From NCBI RefSeq assembly GCF_001190945.1, contig NZ_CP011112.1, positions 5,208,001-5,272,000 on the forward strand: 64,000 nt of DNA, written 5' to 3'. Made by a program: the position numbers and the translations under genes. Shown in pieces: positions 25,450-34,063 of this stretch (position 1 is the first letter of the stretch; each line of letters opens with the position of its first letter). Under the pieces are notes generated by a model that was not told the origin of the DNA, made no database searches, and saw only the letters and a list, made by a program, of their open reading frames with translations. The stretch is from Luteipulveratus mongoliensis. GTDB lineage: Bacteria > Actinomycetota > Actinomycetes > Actinomycetales > Dermatophilaceae.

Positions 25450-26847
25450 ATGACGCTCAGCCGTCGGCAGCTCGGCATCGCCGCGGCCGCTGTCGGAGCC
25501 AGCCTGGTCACGGGCTGCTCGAAGTCACCGGAGGACAAGGTCGCCGATGGCAAGAAGTGGCTCCGCCGGCTGAAGGGCGTGGCCGCTCTCACCACTGCTC
25601 CGTATGAGGAGGACTCGAAGGACGAGCGGATCGTGCTGACGATGTCCCGGGGGCTCTCCGACAAGGACGTGCGCGCGCTCACGCGTGAGATCGGCAAGGG
25701 CTACGACCGTCGGTTCGCCGACACCGAGCACGAGTCGTCCCCGGTCGAGCTCGACATCAACGGCTTTCGCGGTCGGTTCCATCCGGCGACGACGATGCAG
25801 ACGACCGAGGACGTCGAGCGGGCGCTGTGGCTGCGCCGCGACGGACGAGCGACCTCCGCGGAGTACGGCGACTACCCCGACGTGGTGGTCAAGGCGCCGG
25901 ATGCGGTCGTCGCGGCAGTCGCGCTCGGCTTCGACACGGCCACTCAAGGCGGTGGACGAGAGCGGTACGCGGTGGAATCACCGTCGCGTGCGACTCGCAT
26001 CGAGTGGACGCACAGCCCGTCGCTCGGCTTCCGGCTCGATCGGCCTGCCGTGCAGCACCTGGCCGACCTGCAGAAGCGCTACCCGCACACGACTGGCTGG
26101 TACGAGGGGCCCGAGCTCAAGGCCGCAATTCACTTCAGCCCCAAGGACATTGGCCTCGACACCTTGCGCGCCTCGCTACCTCGCCTGGTGAACGGCGCCC
26201 TGCTGAGCGGGCCGGAGATCGGCTGGGGACCGGCGCGCGCACCGTACAGCCTGTTCTCACGAGCGTTCACCGGCCGAGCGCGCACATTGCTCGACGCACT
26301 CGTCACGGTGCCTGGCGTCACCGAGCTGCGCGCGGAAGACAACTCGAACAAGGTGGAGATCGACAGGATCACGGTACGTGACCGGGCCGGCTACCTCGGC
26401 GCGGTGGCTGCGGTGCGCAAGCACTGGGGTGATGACTACATGTTGATCGACCTGGTTCGCCGCCCGCCCAAATATGTCGGGCAGCAAGGGGAGGCCGTGT
26501 TCAGCACTCACGCGCGGGCCAAGCCTGAGGGCGAGAAGGTGTTCACCGCTGCTGCCGACGCACCGCACGTGACGCAGGTCCAGCTCGCGGAGGTCCGTGG
26601 CTCGTTGTCGGTGGAGGCGGCGATCCCGGACGCCGAGCTGACAGCAGTGCTGCGCGCTTTCGCCGCACTGCCGCCGACCTACGAAGACATCGTGCTCCAC
26701 GAGAGCCTCGAACCCGACGGCGGAAGGCTGCGCCGGATAGGACGACTGTCGAAGCGGAAGTTCGTCGCCGAAGCCGACCCCTCGGGCCGCGCAGACGCCG
26801 CACTCATCGCCCGGGTCGAACGGGCGTGGGTGCAGGCGAGCCGTTAA
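25450..26847 (+). CDS. Lipoprotein of unknown function
   Basis: A 465-residue exported protein I do not recognise. The N-terminus SRRQLGIAAAA looks Tat-like and runs into lipobox LVTGC near residue 23. The rest is soluble, with repeated alpha/beta-like segments and no catalytic motif that I can name. I prefer ATG 25450 (AGGA upstream) to ATG 25429, because it places the signal at the very N-terminus. Its stop overlaps the convergent siderophore ATPase gene by 4 bp. Confidence 0.75.
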   Translation: MTLSRRQLGIAAAAVGASLVTGCSKSPEDKVADGKKWLRRLKGVAALTTAPYEEDSKDERIVLTMSRGLSDKDVRALTREIGKGYDRRFADTEHESSPVELDINGFRGRFHPATTMQTTEDVERALWLRRDGRATSAEYGDYPDVVVKAPDAVVAAVALGFDTATQGGGRERYAVESPSRATRIEWTHSPSLGFRLDRPAVQHLADLQKRYPHTTGWYEGPELKAAIHFSPKDIGLDTLRASLPRLVNGALLSGPEIGWGPARAPYSLFSRAFTGRARTLLDALVTVPGVTELRAEDNSNKVEIDRITVRDRAGYLGAVAAVRKHWGDDYMLIDLVRRPPKYVGQQGEAVFSTHARAKPEGEKVFTAAADAPHVTQVQLAEVRGSLSVEAAIPDAELTAVLRAFAALPPTYEDIVLHESLEPDGGRLRRIGRLSKRKFVAEADPSGRADAALIARVERAWVQASR

Positions 26848-27674
26848 CGCTTCGCCGGCTCAACCAGCGAGTTGGACGCCGACGCCTTGGACGCGATCGG
26901 CACGATGATCGGTGAGCCGGAGCTCGGGTCCGGCAGCACCACTGCGGCCAGTCCGAAGACTCGATGGAGCAGCTCGACAGTCAGCACGTCCTCAGGCGGG
27001 CCTTGCGCGACGATGCGGCCGTCCTGCATGACCACGATCAGGTCGCTGTAGCGAGCGGCCAGGTTGAGGTCGTGCAGCACCATCGCCACCGTCCGGCCGC
27101 GCTCCTGGTTGAGGCGGGTCACCAGGTTGAGGACGTCCACCTGGTGCGCCAGGTCGAGGTAGGTCGTGGGCTCGTCGAGCAGCGCGAGATCGGTGTGCTG
27201 CGCGAGCGTCATCGCGATCCAGGCCCGCTGCCGCTGCCCACCTGAGAGGGACTCGAGCGGACGGTCCTTGAGGTCACGCACCGAGGTCCAGTCCAGGGCC
27301 TCATCGACCGTCGCCTCATCGTCCGGGGACCACTGCCGGAACCACTTCTGGTGCGGGTGTCGACCACGCGCGACCAGGTCGCGCACCAGGAGCCCCTCGG
27401 GCGCGACCGGAGTCTGCGGCAGCAGCGAGAGCCGGCGGGCCACCTCGCGGGTCGGCTGGTCACCGATCGGCTCGTCGTCGAGAAGGACCTGCCCGCTCGT
27501 CGTCGGGAGCAGACGGGCGAGCGCTCGCAGCAGGGTCGACTTGCCGCAGCCGTTGGGCCCGATGATCGAGGTGACCTTGCCGTCCGGGATCTGCAGGGTG
27601 AGGTCATGGACCACGGCGCGGTCGTCGTACGCCACGGTGATGGACTCGGCGCGGAGCCGGGACGTCGTCGTCAT
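26844..27674 (-). CDS. Siderophore-type iron ABC importer ATPase (FecE/FepC type)
   Basis: A 276-residue ATPase: Walker A GPNGCGKST near 38-46, signature LSGGQRQR, Walker B LALLDEPTTYLD, switch His in VLHDLN. The sequence most resembles FecE/FepC/BtuD importers for iron-siderophores. It is last in a three-gene minus-strand operon with two FecCD permeases, and its start overlaps the upstream permease gene by 4 bp. Confidence 0.92.
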   Translation of the reverse strand: MTTTSRLRAESITVAYDDRAVVHDLTLQIPDGKVTSIIGPNGCGKSTLLRALARLLPTTSGQVLLDDEPIGDQPTREVARRLSLLPQTPVAPEGLLVRDLVARGRHPHQKWFRQWSPDDEATVDEALDWTSVRDLKDRPLESLSGGQRQRAWIAMTLAQHTDLALLDEPTTYLDLAHQVDVLNLVTRLNQERGRTVAMVLHDLNLAARYSDLIVVMQDGRIVAQGPPEDVLTVELLHRVFGLAAVVLPDPSSGSPIIVPIASKASASNSLVEPAKR

Positions 27675-28753
27675 GCCGACACCTTTCGGTTGTAGCGCAG
27701 CAGCAGAAGGATGAAGTACGGCGCCCCGATCAACGAGGTCACGATCCCGGCCGCGAGCGGCTTGGGCAGCAGTGCTCGGGACACGACGTCGGCCAGCACG
27801 ACCAGCGTGGCGCCGACCAGGAGCGAACCGATCAGCGGCGGTCGCGCCGTCCGAGTCAGCCGCCGGGCCATCTGCGGAGCGACGAACGCCACGAAGCCCA
27901 ACGGACCGACCGCGGACACCGCCACCGCAGCCAGGCAGACGGCGGACAGCAGGATCACCACCTGAGCCGGCTGCAGTCGTACGCCCAGGCCGGCGGCGCT
28001 GTCATCGCCGAGCTGCAGAGCATGAAGGGTCGGACCGAGGATCAGCACGATCGGGACGAAGACGACGAGCGCGAGCAAGATCGGCACCGCCTCGATCCAG
28101 CCGCGGTTGTTGAGCGATCCGGTGAGCCAGATCTGCGCGGTGGCGGCCGACTGCAGCCGCGCGGTCACCAGCAGCCAGGACGTCACCGCGGTGAGCGCGG
28201 AGCCGACGCCGATCCCGATCAGCACCAGCCGTTGGCCATCGATGCCGTTGCGCCAGGACAGGATGTAGAGCGTCAGGGCAGTGACCATGGCGCCCGCGAA
28301 TGCGCAGATCGGCAGGCCCGCCCGGTCGAACCATCCGGTGGCCAGCGCGCCCTCAGAGCTGCCGCGTACGACGATGAACGCGACCGCTCCGGCGGCCGCT
28401 CCCCCGTTGATGCCGATGATGTCCGGACTGGCCAACGGGTTGCGGGCGAACGTCTGGACCAAGGCACCGGACAGTCCGAGTGCGGCGCCGGAGAGCACAG
28501 CGACCGTGGTCTGCGGCAGGCGCAGGTCGTAGACGACGAAGTCGCTCTCAGCCGTCCCGTGACCGGTCAACGACGCGAGGACGTCCAGCGGCGGGACGAT
28601 CACATCGCCCATGGACAGGTCAGCAGCAACGGCCACGATCAGGACGATGACGGCGACGCTGGCGACCACAGCCGCTCGAGGATGCAGCCGCCAGGACGTG
28701 GCGCCCACGCGAGCTGCCGGGAGCGTACGGGCACGCGTCACCAGGTCTGTCAC
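27671..28753 (-). CDS. Siderophore-type iron ABC importer permease (FecCD family)
   Basis: A 360-residue polytopic permease with the FecCD blocks DLRLPQTTVAVLSGAALGLSGALVQ, RNPLASPDIIGINGGAAAGA and GPLGFVAFVAPQMAR. I use the GTG at 28753, which overlaps the preceding permease stop as GTGA. The longer frame to 28921 lies inside the neighbouring gene. Forms the membrane channel together with the next permease. Confidence 0.92.
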   Translation of the reverse strand: MTDLVTRARTLPAARVGATSWRLHPRAAVVASVAVIVLIVAVAADLSMGDVIVPPLDVLASLTGHGTAESDFVVYDLRLPQTTVAVLSGAALGLSGALVQTFARNPLASPDIIGINGGAAAGAVAFIVVRGSSEGALATGWFDRAGLPICAFAGAMVTALTLYILSWRNGIDGQRLVLIGIGVGSALTAVTSWLLVTARLQSAATAQIWLTGSLNNRGWIEAVPILLALVVFVPIVLILGPTLHALQLGDDSAAGLGVRLQPAQVVILLSAVCLAAVAVSAVGPLGFVAFVAPQMARRLTRTARPPLIGSLLVGATLVVLADVVSRALLPKPLAAGIVTSLIGAPYFILLLLRYNRKVSA

Positions 28754-29796
28754 AACGCCACCGCCTTGCGCCGACGTACGAGGACGACGAAGGCCGGTCC
28801 ACCGATCAGTGCCATCACGATGCCGACCTGGAGCTCTCGGCCGCCGGCCACGACGCGACCCACGATGTCGGCAGCCGTCAGGATCAACGCACCGATGAGG
28901 CCGGCGTACGGGACGAGCCATCGGTAGTCGAGACCGGCGACGTACCGCGCGACGTGTGGCACGACCAGACCGACGAACACGATCGGTCCGCAGGCCGCGA
29001 CGGCCGCTCCGCTCAGCAGCATGATCGCGCTGATGCCCATCGCCTTCTGCCGGGCGGGGCTCATCCCCAACGACACCGCGACGTCGTCACCGAGCTGGAG
29101 CAGGTTGATGCCGGGAGCGGACGCGGCGGCGAGCACCAGCCCGACGACGATGAACGGCAGCACCTGCCACAAGACGTCCAGCCCGCGCCCGGCCGCCGAC
29201 CCGACGGCCCAGAAGCGGTAGTCGTCCAGCGTCGACACGTCCGAGGTCACGATCGCACTCGTCAACGCAGCGGCCAGCGCGCTGACCGCAGAACCCGCGA
29301 GCACCAGCGTCGTCGGGTTCGGCCCGCCGCGCGTCGAGCCGATCGCGAAGACCAACCACGCCGCGAGGCCGGCACCGGCCATGGCGAACCAGGTGTACGC
29401 GAGGGCGCTGCTGATGCCGAAGCTGAAGATGCCGATCACGACGGCCAGCGATGCCCCGGCCTCGACACCCAGCAGGCCGGGGTCGGCGAGCGGGTTGCGG
29501 GTGTGACCTTGCATGAGCGCGCCGGCCACCCCGAGTGCCGCTCCGACGACGATCAGCAGCAGCGTCCGCGGCAGTCGCAGACCGTGAATGATCGCGGCCG
29601 CCTCCGAGCCGTCGGAGTCGACGAGGACGGAGACCACCCGCCCGGGAGCGAGCAGCTTGTTGCCGATCATCAGGCTGAGGAGGGCGACGATGACGACGGC
29701 GAGCGCCAGCCACGCAAGGCCGGTCAGCGAACCCTGACGCTGACGCCGGCCGTGCTCAGGGGTCGCCGGAGAAGCCTCGACGGTGCTGGCGGACAT
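28750..29796 (-). CDS. Siderophore-type iron ABC importer permease (FecCD family)
   Basis: A 348-residue FecCD permease with the family blocks HGLRLPRTLLLIVVGAALGVAGALMQ, RNPLADPGLLGVEAGASLA and GPIVFVGLVVPHVAR. First gene of the minus-strand permease-permease-ATPase operon. It diverges from the substrate-binding protein gene across a 104-bp gap that holds an iron box. Confidence 0.92.
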   Translation of the reverse strand: MSASTVEASPATPEHGRRQRQGSLTGLAWLALAVVIVALLSLMIGNKLLAPGRVVSVLVDSDGSEAAAIIHGLRLPRTLLLIVVGAALGVAGALMQGHTRNPLADPGLLGVEAGASLAVVIGIFSFGISSALAYTWFAMAGAGLAAWLVFAIGSTRGGPNPTTLVLAGSAVSALAAALTSAIVTSDVSTLDDYRFWAVGSAAGRGLDVLWQVLPFIVVGLVLAAASAPGINLLQLGDDVAVSLGMSPARQKAMGISAIMLLSGAAVAACGPIVFVGLVVPHVARYVAGLDYRWLVPYAGLIGALILTAADIVGRVVAGGRELQVGIVMALIGGPAFVVLVRRRKAVAL

Positions 29797-29850
29797 CAGT
29801 GGTGAATACCTCGACCGGTGGGACGTGCACGGAACAGAGCCCGTACGATT

Positions 29851-29869
29851 TTAGGGCAGCCTAACCTTA
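29851..29869. promoter_or_regulatory. DtxR/IdeR-type iron box
   Basis: TTAGGGCAGCCTAACCTTA closely matches the 19-bp DtxR/IdeR consensus (TTAGGTTAGSCTAACCTAA). It sits between the divergent permease and binding-protein starts, so iron-loaded DtxR/IdeR probably represses both halves of the importer. Confidence 0.85.
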
Positions 29870-29900
29870 GGCCAGCTGCTCGCTCGTCCGTAGGAGACCC

Positions 29901-30974
29901 ATGGAAACCACCCGTCGCACGTTCCTGCTCAGCGCCTCCGCGCTCTCCGTCGGCGGGCTGCTGTCCGCTTGTCGGGCGACGGACGAAGGCACGTCAGGCC
30001 CGTCCTCCCAGGCGGCCGCCACCGCCACGGAGGCCAAGGCGTTCCCCGTCACGATCAAGCACAAGTTCGGCTCGACCACGCTCACGAAGGCGCCGACGCG
30101 CGTCGTCTGCGTCGGGCTCGTCGAGCAGGACATGCTGCTCGCCCTGGGCATCGTGCCGGTGGCCGTCACCGAGTGGCTCAAGGCCGCCCCGCACGAGATC
30201 TACCCGTGGGTGCAGTCGAAGCTCGGCTCGGCAACTCCGCCGGTCGTCCTGCCCTCCGCTGACGGCATCGCCGTCGAGAAGATCGCCGCGCTCAAGCCGG
30301 ATCTGATCATCGGGCAGTACGCCGGTGTCACCGCTGCGGAGTACGACAAGCTCAGCAAGATCGCACCGACCGTCGCGCAGCCCAAGGAGTACGTCGACTA
30401 CGGCGTCCCGTGGGACGTCAACGCGCGCAACGTCGGACTGGCCGTCGGGCAGCCGGCTCGCGCGGAGCAGCTGATCCGCGCCGTCCGGACGAGGTTCGCC
30501 TCCGAGCGCGCGTCTCACCCGCAGTTCGCGGGCAAGTCGGCCGCGGTCGTGACGGCGTACGACGGCATCTACATCTACGGACCGCAGGACCCGCGCTCTC
30601 AGGTCTTGAAGGAGCTGGGCTTCTCGTTCCCGGAGAAGTTCAAGACGATCGGCGGCAGCAAGGAGTTCGGCGGCACCATCAGCACCGAGCGGACCCGCGA
30701 GCTCGAGCTCGACGCGATCGTCTGGCTGGACGATGCGGCCAAGGTGGACAAGACCACCGGCGGCCTCTGGAAGCAGACCCGCACCCAGCGCGAGGGACGC
30801 GCGATCTACGTCCCGTACGAGGAGAAGCAGGGGACGCCCGCGGCGACGTACGCCTCCGCCCTCACCATCGTGACGCCGCTGAGCCTGCCGTACCTCCTGG
30901 ACACCTATGTGCCACAGCTGGCCGCCGCCGTCGACGGCAAGACCAGCACGCCGGTCCCGGCGCCGAGGGGTTGA
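29901..30974 (+). CDS. Iron-siderophore ABC importer substrate-binding lipoprotein
   Basis: A 357-residue class III binding protein. The N-terminus TRRTFLLSASALSVGG is Tat-like and ends in lipobox LLSAC near residue 24. The mature part has the FepB/FhuD-type opening TRVVCVGLVEQDMLLALGIVPVAVTEW, then KIAALKPDLIIGQY and a helical backbone. ATG with TAGGAGA upstream. Divergent from its own permease/ATPase operon, with the shared iron box between. Confidence 0.92.
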   Translation: METTRRTFLLSASALSVGGLLSACRATDEGTSGPSSQAAATATEAKAFPVTIKHKFGSTTLTKAPTRVVCVGLVEQDMLLALGIVPVAVTEWLKAAPHEIYPWVQSKLGSATPPVVLPSADGIAVEKIAALKPDLIIGQYAGVTAAEYDKLSKIAPTVAQPKEYVDYGVPWDVNARNVGLAVGQPARAEQLIRAVRTRFASERASHPQFAGKSAAVVTAYDGIYIYGPQDPRSQVLKELGFSFPEKFKTIGGSKEFGGTISTERTRELELDAIVWLDDAAKVDKTTGGLWKQTRTQREGRAIYVPYEEKQGTPAATYASALTIVTPLSLPYLLDTYVPQLAAAVDGKTSTPVPAPRG

Positions 30975-30982
30975 TCCATTCC

Positions 30983-31011
30983 GGCCACCTGTTGTTCACC
31001 GTCCGTTAACG
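30983..31011 (+). promoter_or_regulatory. PHO-box-like direct repeats upstream of the phoX-like gene
   Basis: GTTCACC at 30994-31000 and GTTAACG at 31005-31011 repeat with an 11-bp period, with a weaker unit GGCCACC at 30983-30989. PhoP of Streptomyces and relatives binds 11-bp direct repeats of GTTCACC type. The downstream gene is a phosphatase, which fits phosphate-starvation control. Confidence 0.7.
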
Positions 31012-31064
31012 TCGAGGGCTCCGACCGCGGCCGGACCGGCTGCGCGCGACCGGAGGAGCCAACG

Positions 31065-32438
31065 ATGTCTCTGTCCCGCCGTACCTTCCTCGTCACCACC
31101 GGAGCGACAGGCCTGTCCCTCGCGCTGACCGGACGAGCCGAAGCGCTGCACTCCGTCCAGGCCGGGCCGTCGACGGGCTACGGCCCGCTGGTGCCCGACC
31201 CGGCCGGAGTCCTCGACCTCCCCAAGGGCTTCCGCTACCAGGTCCTGTCGCGCGAAGGCGACCGGCTGCTGTCTGGTCAGGGCGTCGTACCCGGCAGCCA
31301 CGACGGCATGGGCAGCTTCGACGCCCGGCGGGGAGCCAAGCACAGTCGTACGCACCTGGTCCGCAACCACGAGAACTATCCCGACGCGGTCCACACCGTC
31401 CCGACGGACGGGCTGCGGACGACGTACGACCCGGGCGCCGGCGGCGGGACGACCAACCTCGTCCTCGACGCGTCCTTGCGCCCGCGCGAGGAGTACGTCA
31501 GCCTCGGCGGCACCGCGATCAACTGCTCGGGCGGCCACACGCCGTGGCACACCTGGTTGACCTGCGAGGAGACCGAGGGCCGGGCCGGCACCAACGGTTA
31601 CACCAAGGACCACGGCTGGATCTTCGAGGTCGACCCGTTCGACAACCGCCGCAACGCCGACCCGGTGCCGCTCAAGGACATGGGCCGGTTCATGCACGAG
31701 GCGGTTGCGGTCGACCCGCGCAAGGGCGTGGTCTACGAGACGGAGGATGCCTTCTCGGGGGCGCCGCTCGGCTCGTTCTACCGGTTCCTGCCCGAGCGGC
31801 CGTGCGGCGGTCACGGCAGCCTCCGGGCCGGCGGCACGTTGCAGGCGATGCACGCGCCGGGGTTGTCGGACATGTCCCTGGTGCGCGAGCCCGGGACGAC
31901 GTTCAAGGGTGTCGAGTGGTTCGACGTGCCGGACCCGACCGCGGCGACGACGCCAGTGCGCGCGCAGGACTATGCGAAGCCGATCGTGCGCGGCCAGAAG
32001 CTCGAGGGCTGCTGGTGGGGCGACGTCGACGGCTGCGTCTACTTCGTCTCCTCGTTCGCCCGTCCCAAGGACGGCTCTGCAGCGACACACGACGGCCAGG
32101 TCTGGAAGTACGACCCACGCCGCCGCGAGCTCACGCTCGAGATCATCTTCAACGGCACCGACGCCGACGACACGTACGAGTGCCCGGACAACATCTGTAT
32201 GTCGCCCTACGGCGGTCTGATGATGTGCGAGGACTCCAGCGGCGAGAACTACCTGCTCGGGACGACGCGCGACGGTGAGCCGTTCACGTTCGCGCGCAAC
32301 CGGCAGGAGCTGTCGCCGGGTGAGACGGGCGAGCTGTCCGGTGTGTCGTTCTCGGCCGATGGGAAGACGTTGTTCTTCAACGTCTACACACCTGGTACGA
32401 CATTCGCCGTCACCGGCCCCTGGCGTCGCCACGGCTGA
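31065..32438 (+). CDS. PhoX-like phosphatase (DUF839), Tat-exported
   Basis: A 457-residue exported protein with a twin-arginine signal SRRTFLVTTGATGLS and an AEA cleavage site near residue 27. The mature part matches DUF839/PhoX beta-propeller proteins (FDARRGAKHSRTHLVRNHEN, NCSGGHTPWHTWLTCEET, GRFMHEAVAVDP, VYETEDAFSGAPLGSFYRFLP, EGCWWGDVDGCVYFVSSF). PhoX is a Ca/Fe-dependent alkaline phosphomonoesterase. ATG with GGAGGAG upstream. Its TGA falls at the shared left end of the palindromic repeat that follows. Confidence 0.88.
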   Translation: MSLSRRTFLVTTGATGLSLALTGRAEALHSVQAGPSTGYGPLVPDPAGVLDLPKGFRYQVLSREGDRLLSGQGVVPGSHDGMGSFDARRGAKHSRTHLVRNHENYPDAVHTVPTDGLRTTYDPGAGGGTTNLVLDASLRPREEYVSLGGTAINCSGGHTPWHTWLTCEETEGRAGTNGYTKDHGWIFEVDPFDNRRNADPVPLKDMGRFMHEAVAVDPRKGVVYETEDAFSGAPLGSFYRFLPERPCGGHGSLRAGGTLQAMHAPGLSDMSLVREPGTTFKGVEWFDVPDPTAATTPVRAQDYAKPIVRGQKLEGCWWGDVDGCVYFVSSFARPKDGSAATHDGQVWKYDPRRRELTLEIIFNGTDADDTYECPDNICMSPYGGLMMCEDSSGENYLLGTTRDGEPFTFARNRQELSPGETGELSGVSFSADGKTLFFNVYTPGTTFAVTGPWRRHG

Positions 32439-32452
32439 CCCACTGGCCCTTG

Positions 32453-32524
32453 GCCAGATAACTGCGTCTCCTGAATCTGACCGGCTTGCAAGTACGTCGG
32501 ATTCAGGAGACGCAGTTATCTGGC
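32453..32524. repeat. 72-bp palindromic repeat, copy 1
   Basis: A perfect inverted repeat with 25-bp arms (32453-32477 and 32500-32524, starting GCCAGATAACTGCG) and a 22-bp loop. The homology to copy 2 at 36791-36862 extends left as TGACCCACTGGCCC, which includes the phoX-like stop codon. The right arm contains the last two sense codons and the TAA of the convergent acyl-CoA ligase gene. It could act as a bidirectional terminator. Confidence 0.93.
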
Positions 32525-34060
32525 GTGGTGACGCAGGGTGTCCTTGATGTCGGCCTTCAGTACCTTGCCCACCTTCGAACGGGGCAGGTCGGACCAGATC
32601 TCGACCTGCTTCGGCGCCTTGACCGACCCGATTCGCTCCTTCACGAAGGTGATCAGGTCCCGGGTGTCGATGCCGTGATGATCAGGCAGGAGCTGCGCAA
32701 CCGCGACGACGCGTTCACCCCACTTGTCGTCGGGCAGGCCGATCACGGCGCAGTCCTGGACACCGGGATGCTGCATCAGCGCCTGCTCGACCTCCGTCGA
32801 GTACACGTTGAACCCTCCGCTGATGATCATGTCCTTGGCCCGGTCGACGATGAAGAGGCAGTTGTTCTCGTCGAGGTAGCCGATGTCGCCGGTGTGGTGC
32901 CAGCCGTAGCGGCTCGCCTCGGCCGTCGCTGCGTCGTTCTTGTAGTAGCCCGCCATCACCAGCGATGACCGGATCACGATCTCGCCGCGCTCACTCGAAC
33001 CGAGAATCTGCCCGTCGTCGTCCATCACCGCCACGGTCACCAGCGGTGACGGTTGTCCGGCCGACGAAAGGCGTTCAGTAGCAACGGTTCCGTCCGCGTT
33101 GAAGTGGTCCGCGGGCGCCATCGTGGAGATCATCATCGGCGCCTCGGTCTGGCCGAACAGCTGTGCCATGACCGGTCCGATGCGATCGAGCGCCTCCGCG
33201 AGCCGGGTGGCGGACATCGGCGCGGCGCCGTACCAAAAGCATTGCAACGACGAGAGATTCGCGGTCGCCAGGCCCTTCGCGCTGAGCACCATGTAGATCA
33301 AGGTCGGCGGCAGGAAGGTGTGCGTCACCCGGTGCTGTCCGACCAGCTCGAGGAACTGGTCGACATCCGGTTTTCGCATGACCACGATCTCGCCGCCCAG
33401 CGCCAGGATCGGGAAACACAGCACACCCGCTGCGTGCGTGAGCGGTGCGAGCGCCAGATAGACCGGCCGGCCGTGGAACGGATAGCTCATGAGCGTGATG
33501 GCCGACATGGTCTCCAGATTCGTACCGGTGAGCATGACCCCCTTGGGACGGCCGGTCGTACCGCCGGTCCCGACGATCATGGCGAGGTCGTCGACCGCCT
33601 CGTGGTCCAGCCGGCCCTGACCCTCGCCTGCCGCAAGGAATTGCGCCCAGGTCAGACAGCCGTCGACCGTCGCATCGAGACAGACCCACGTACGTATGCG
33701 GGGCAGGGCGTCGCGGATCTGCGCCACCAGCGGCGCGAAGGCTGCCTGGAAGATCATCAGCTCGCAGTCGAACAGTTCCAGCAGATCCTGGTTCTCGGCA
33801 GCCTCGTTGCGAGGATTGACCGGGCACCAGACCAGACCCGCACGCGAGATCCCGAAGACACTCGCGAACGCGATCGGATCGTTGGCGGACAGGATCGCGA
33901 CGGACCCGCCGTCATCGACACCGACCGCCCTCAGCGCGCCGGCGACCTGACGAGAGACCTGCTGGACGTCGGCGTACGACAGGGTCTCGCCGTCCGTCGT
34001 GAGGCACGGCCGGTCCGGTCCGAGCGATGCGCCCTTGTCGAGGTAGTCGACCAGACGCAT
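32516..34060 (-). CDS. AMP-dependent acyl-CoA synthetase/ligase (FadD-like)
   Basis: A 514-residue adenylate-forming enzyme. The P-loop TGGTTGRPKGVML is near residues 165-177. FGQTEAPM, then GWHHTGDIGYLDENNCLFIVDRAKDMIISGGFNVYSTEVE (A8 region) and a C-terminal PRSKVGKVLK Lys follow. It activates a carboxylic acid, likely a fatty or alicyclic acid, as its CoA thioester. It follows the saccharopine-dehydrogenase-like gene by 3 nt, as last gene of a TetR-linked operon. The final His-His-Ala-Arg and TAA run into the palindromic repeat, so the C-terminus may have been shaped by its insertion. Confidence 0.92.
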   Translation of the reverse strand: MRLVDYLDKGASLGPDRPCLTTDGETLSYADVQQVSRQVAGALRAVGVDDGGSVAILSANDPIAFASVFGISRAGLVWCPVNPRNEAAENQDLLELFDCELMIFQAAFAPLVAQIRDALPRIRTWVCLDATVDGCLTWAQFLAAGEGQGRLDHEAVDDLAMIVGTGGTTGRPKGVMLTGTNLETMSAITLMSYPFHGRPVYLALAPLTHAAGVLCFPILALGGEIVVMRKPDVDQFLELVGQHRVTHTFLPPTLIYMVLSAKGLATANLSSLQCFWYGAAPMSATRLAEALDRIGPVMAQLFGQTEAPMMISTMAPADHFNADGTVATERLSSAGQPSPLVTVAVMDDDGQILGSSERGEIVIRSSLVMAGYYKNDAATAEASRYGWHHTGDIGYLDENNCLFIVDRAKDMIISGGFNVYSTEVEQALMQHPGVQDCAVIGLPDDKWGERVVAVAQLLPDHHGIDTRDLITFVKERIGSVKAPKQVEIWSDLPRSKVGKVLKADIKDTLRHHAR

Positions 34061-34063
34061 CGC

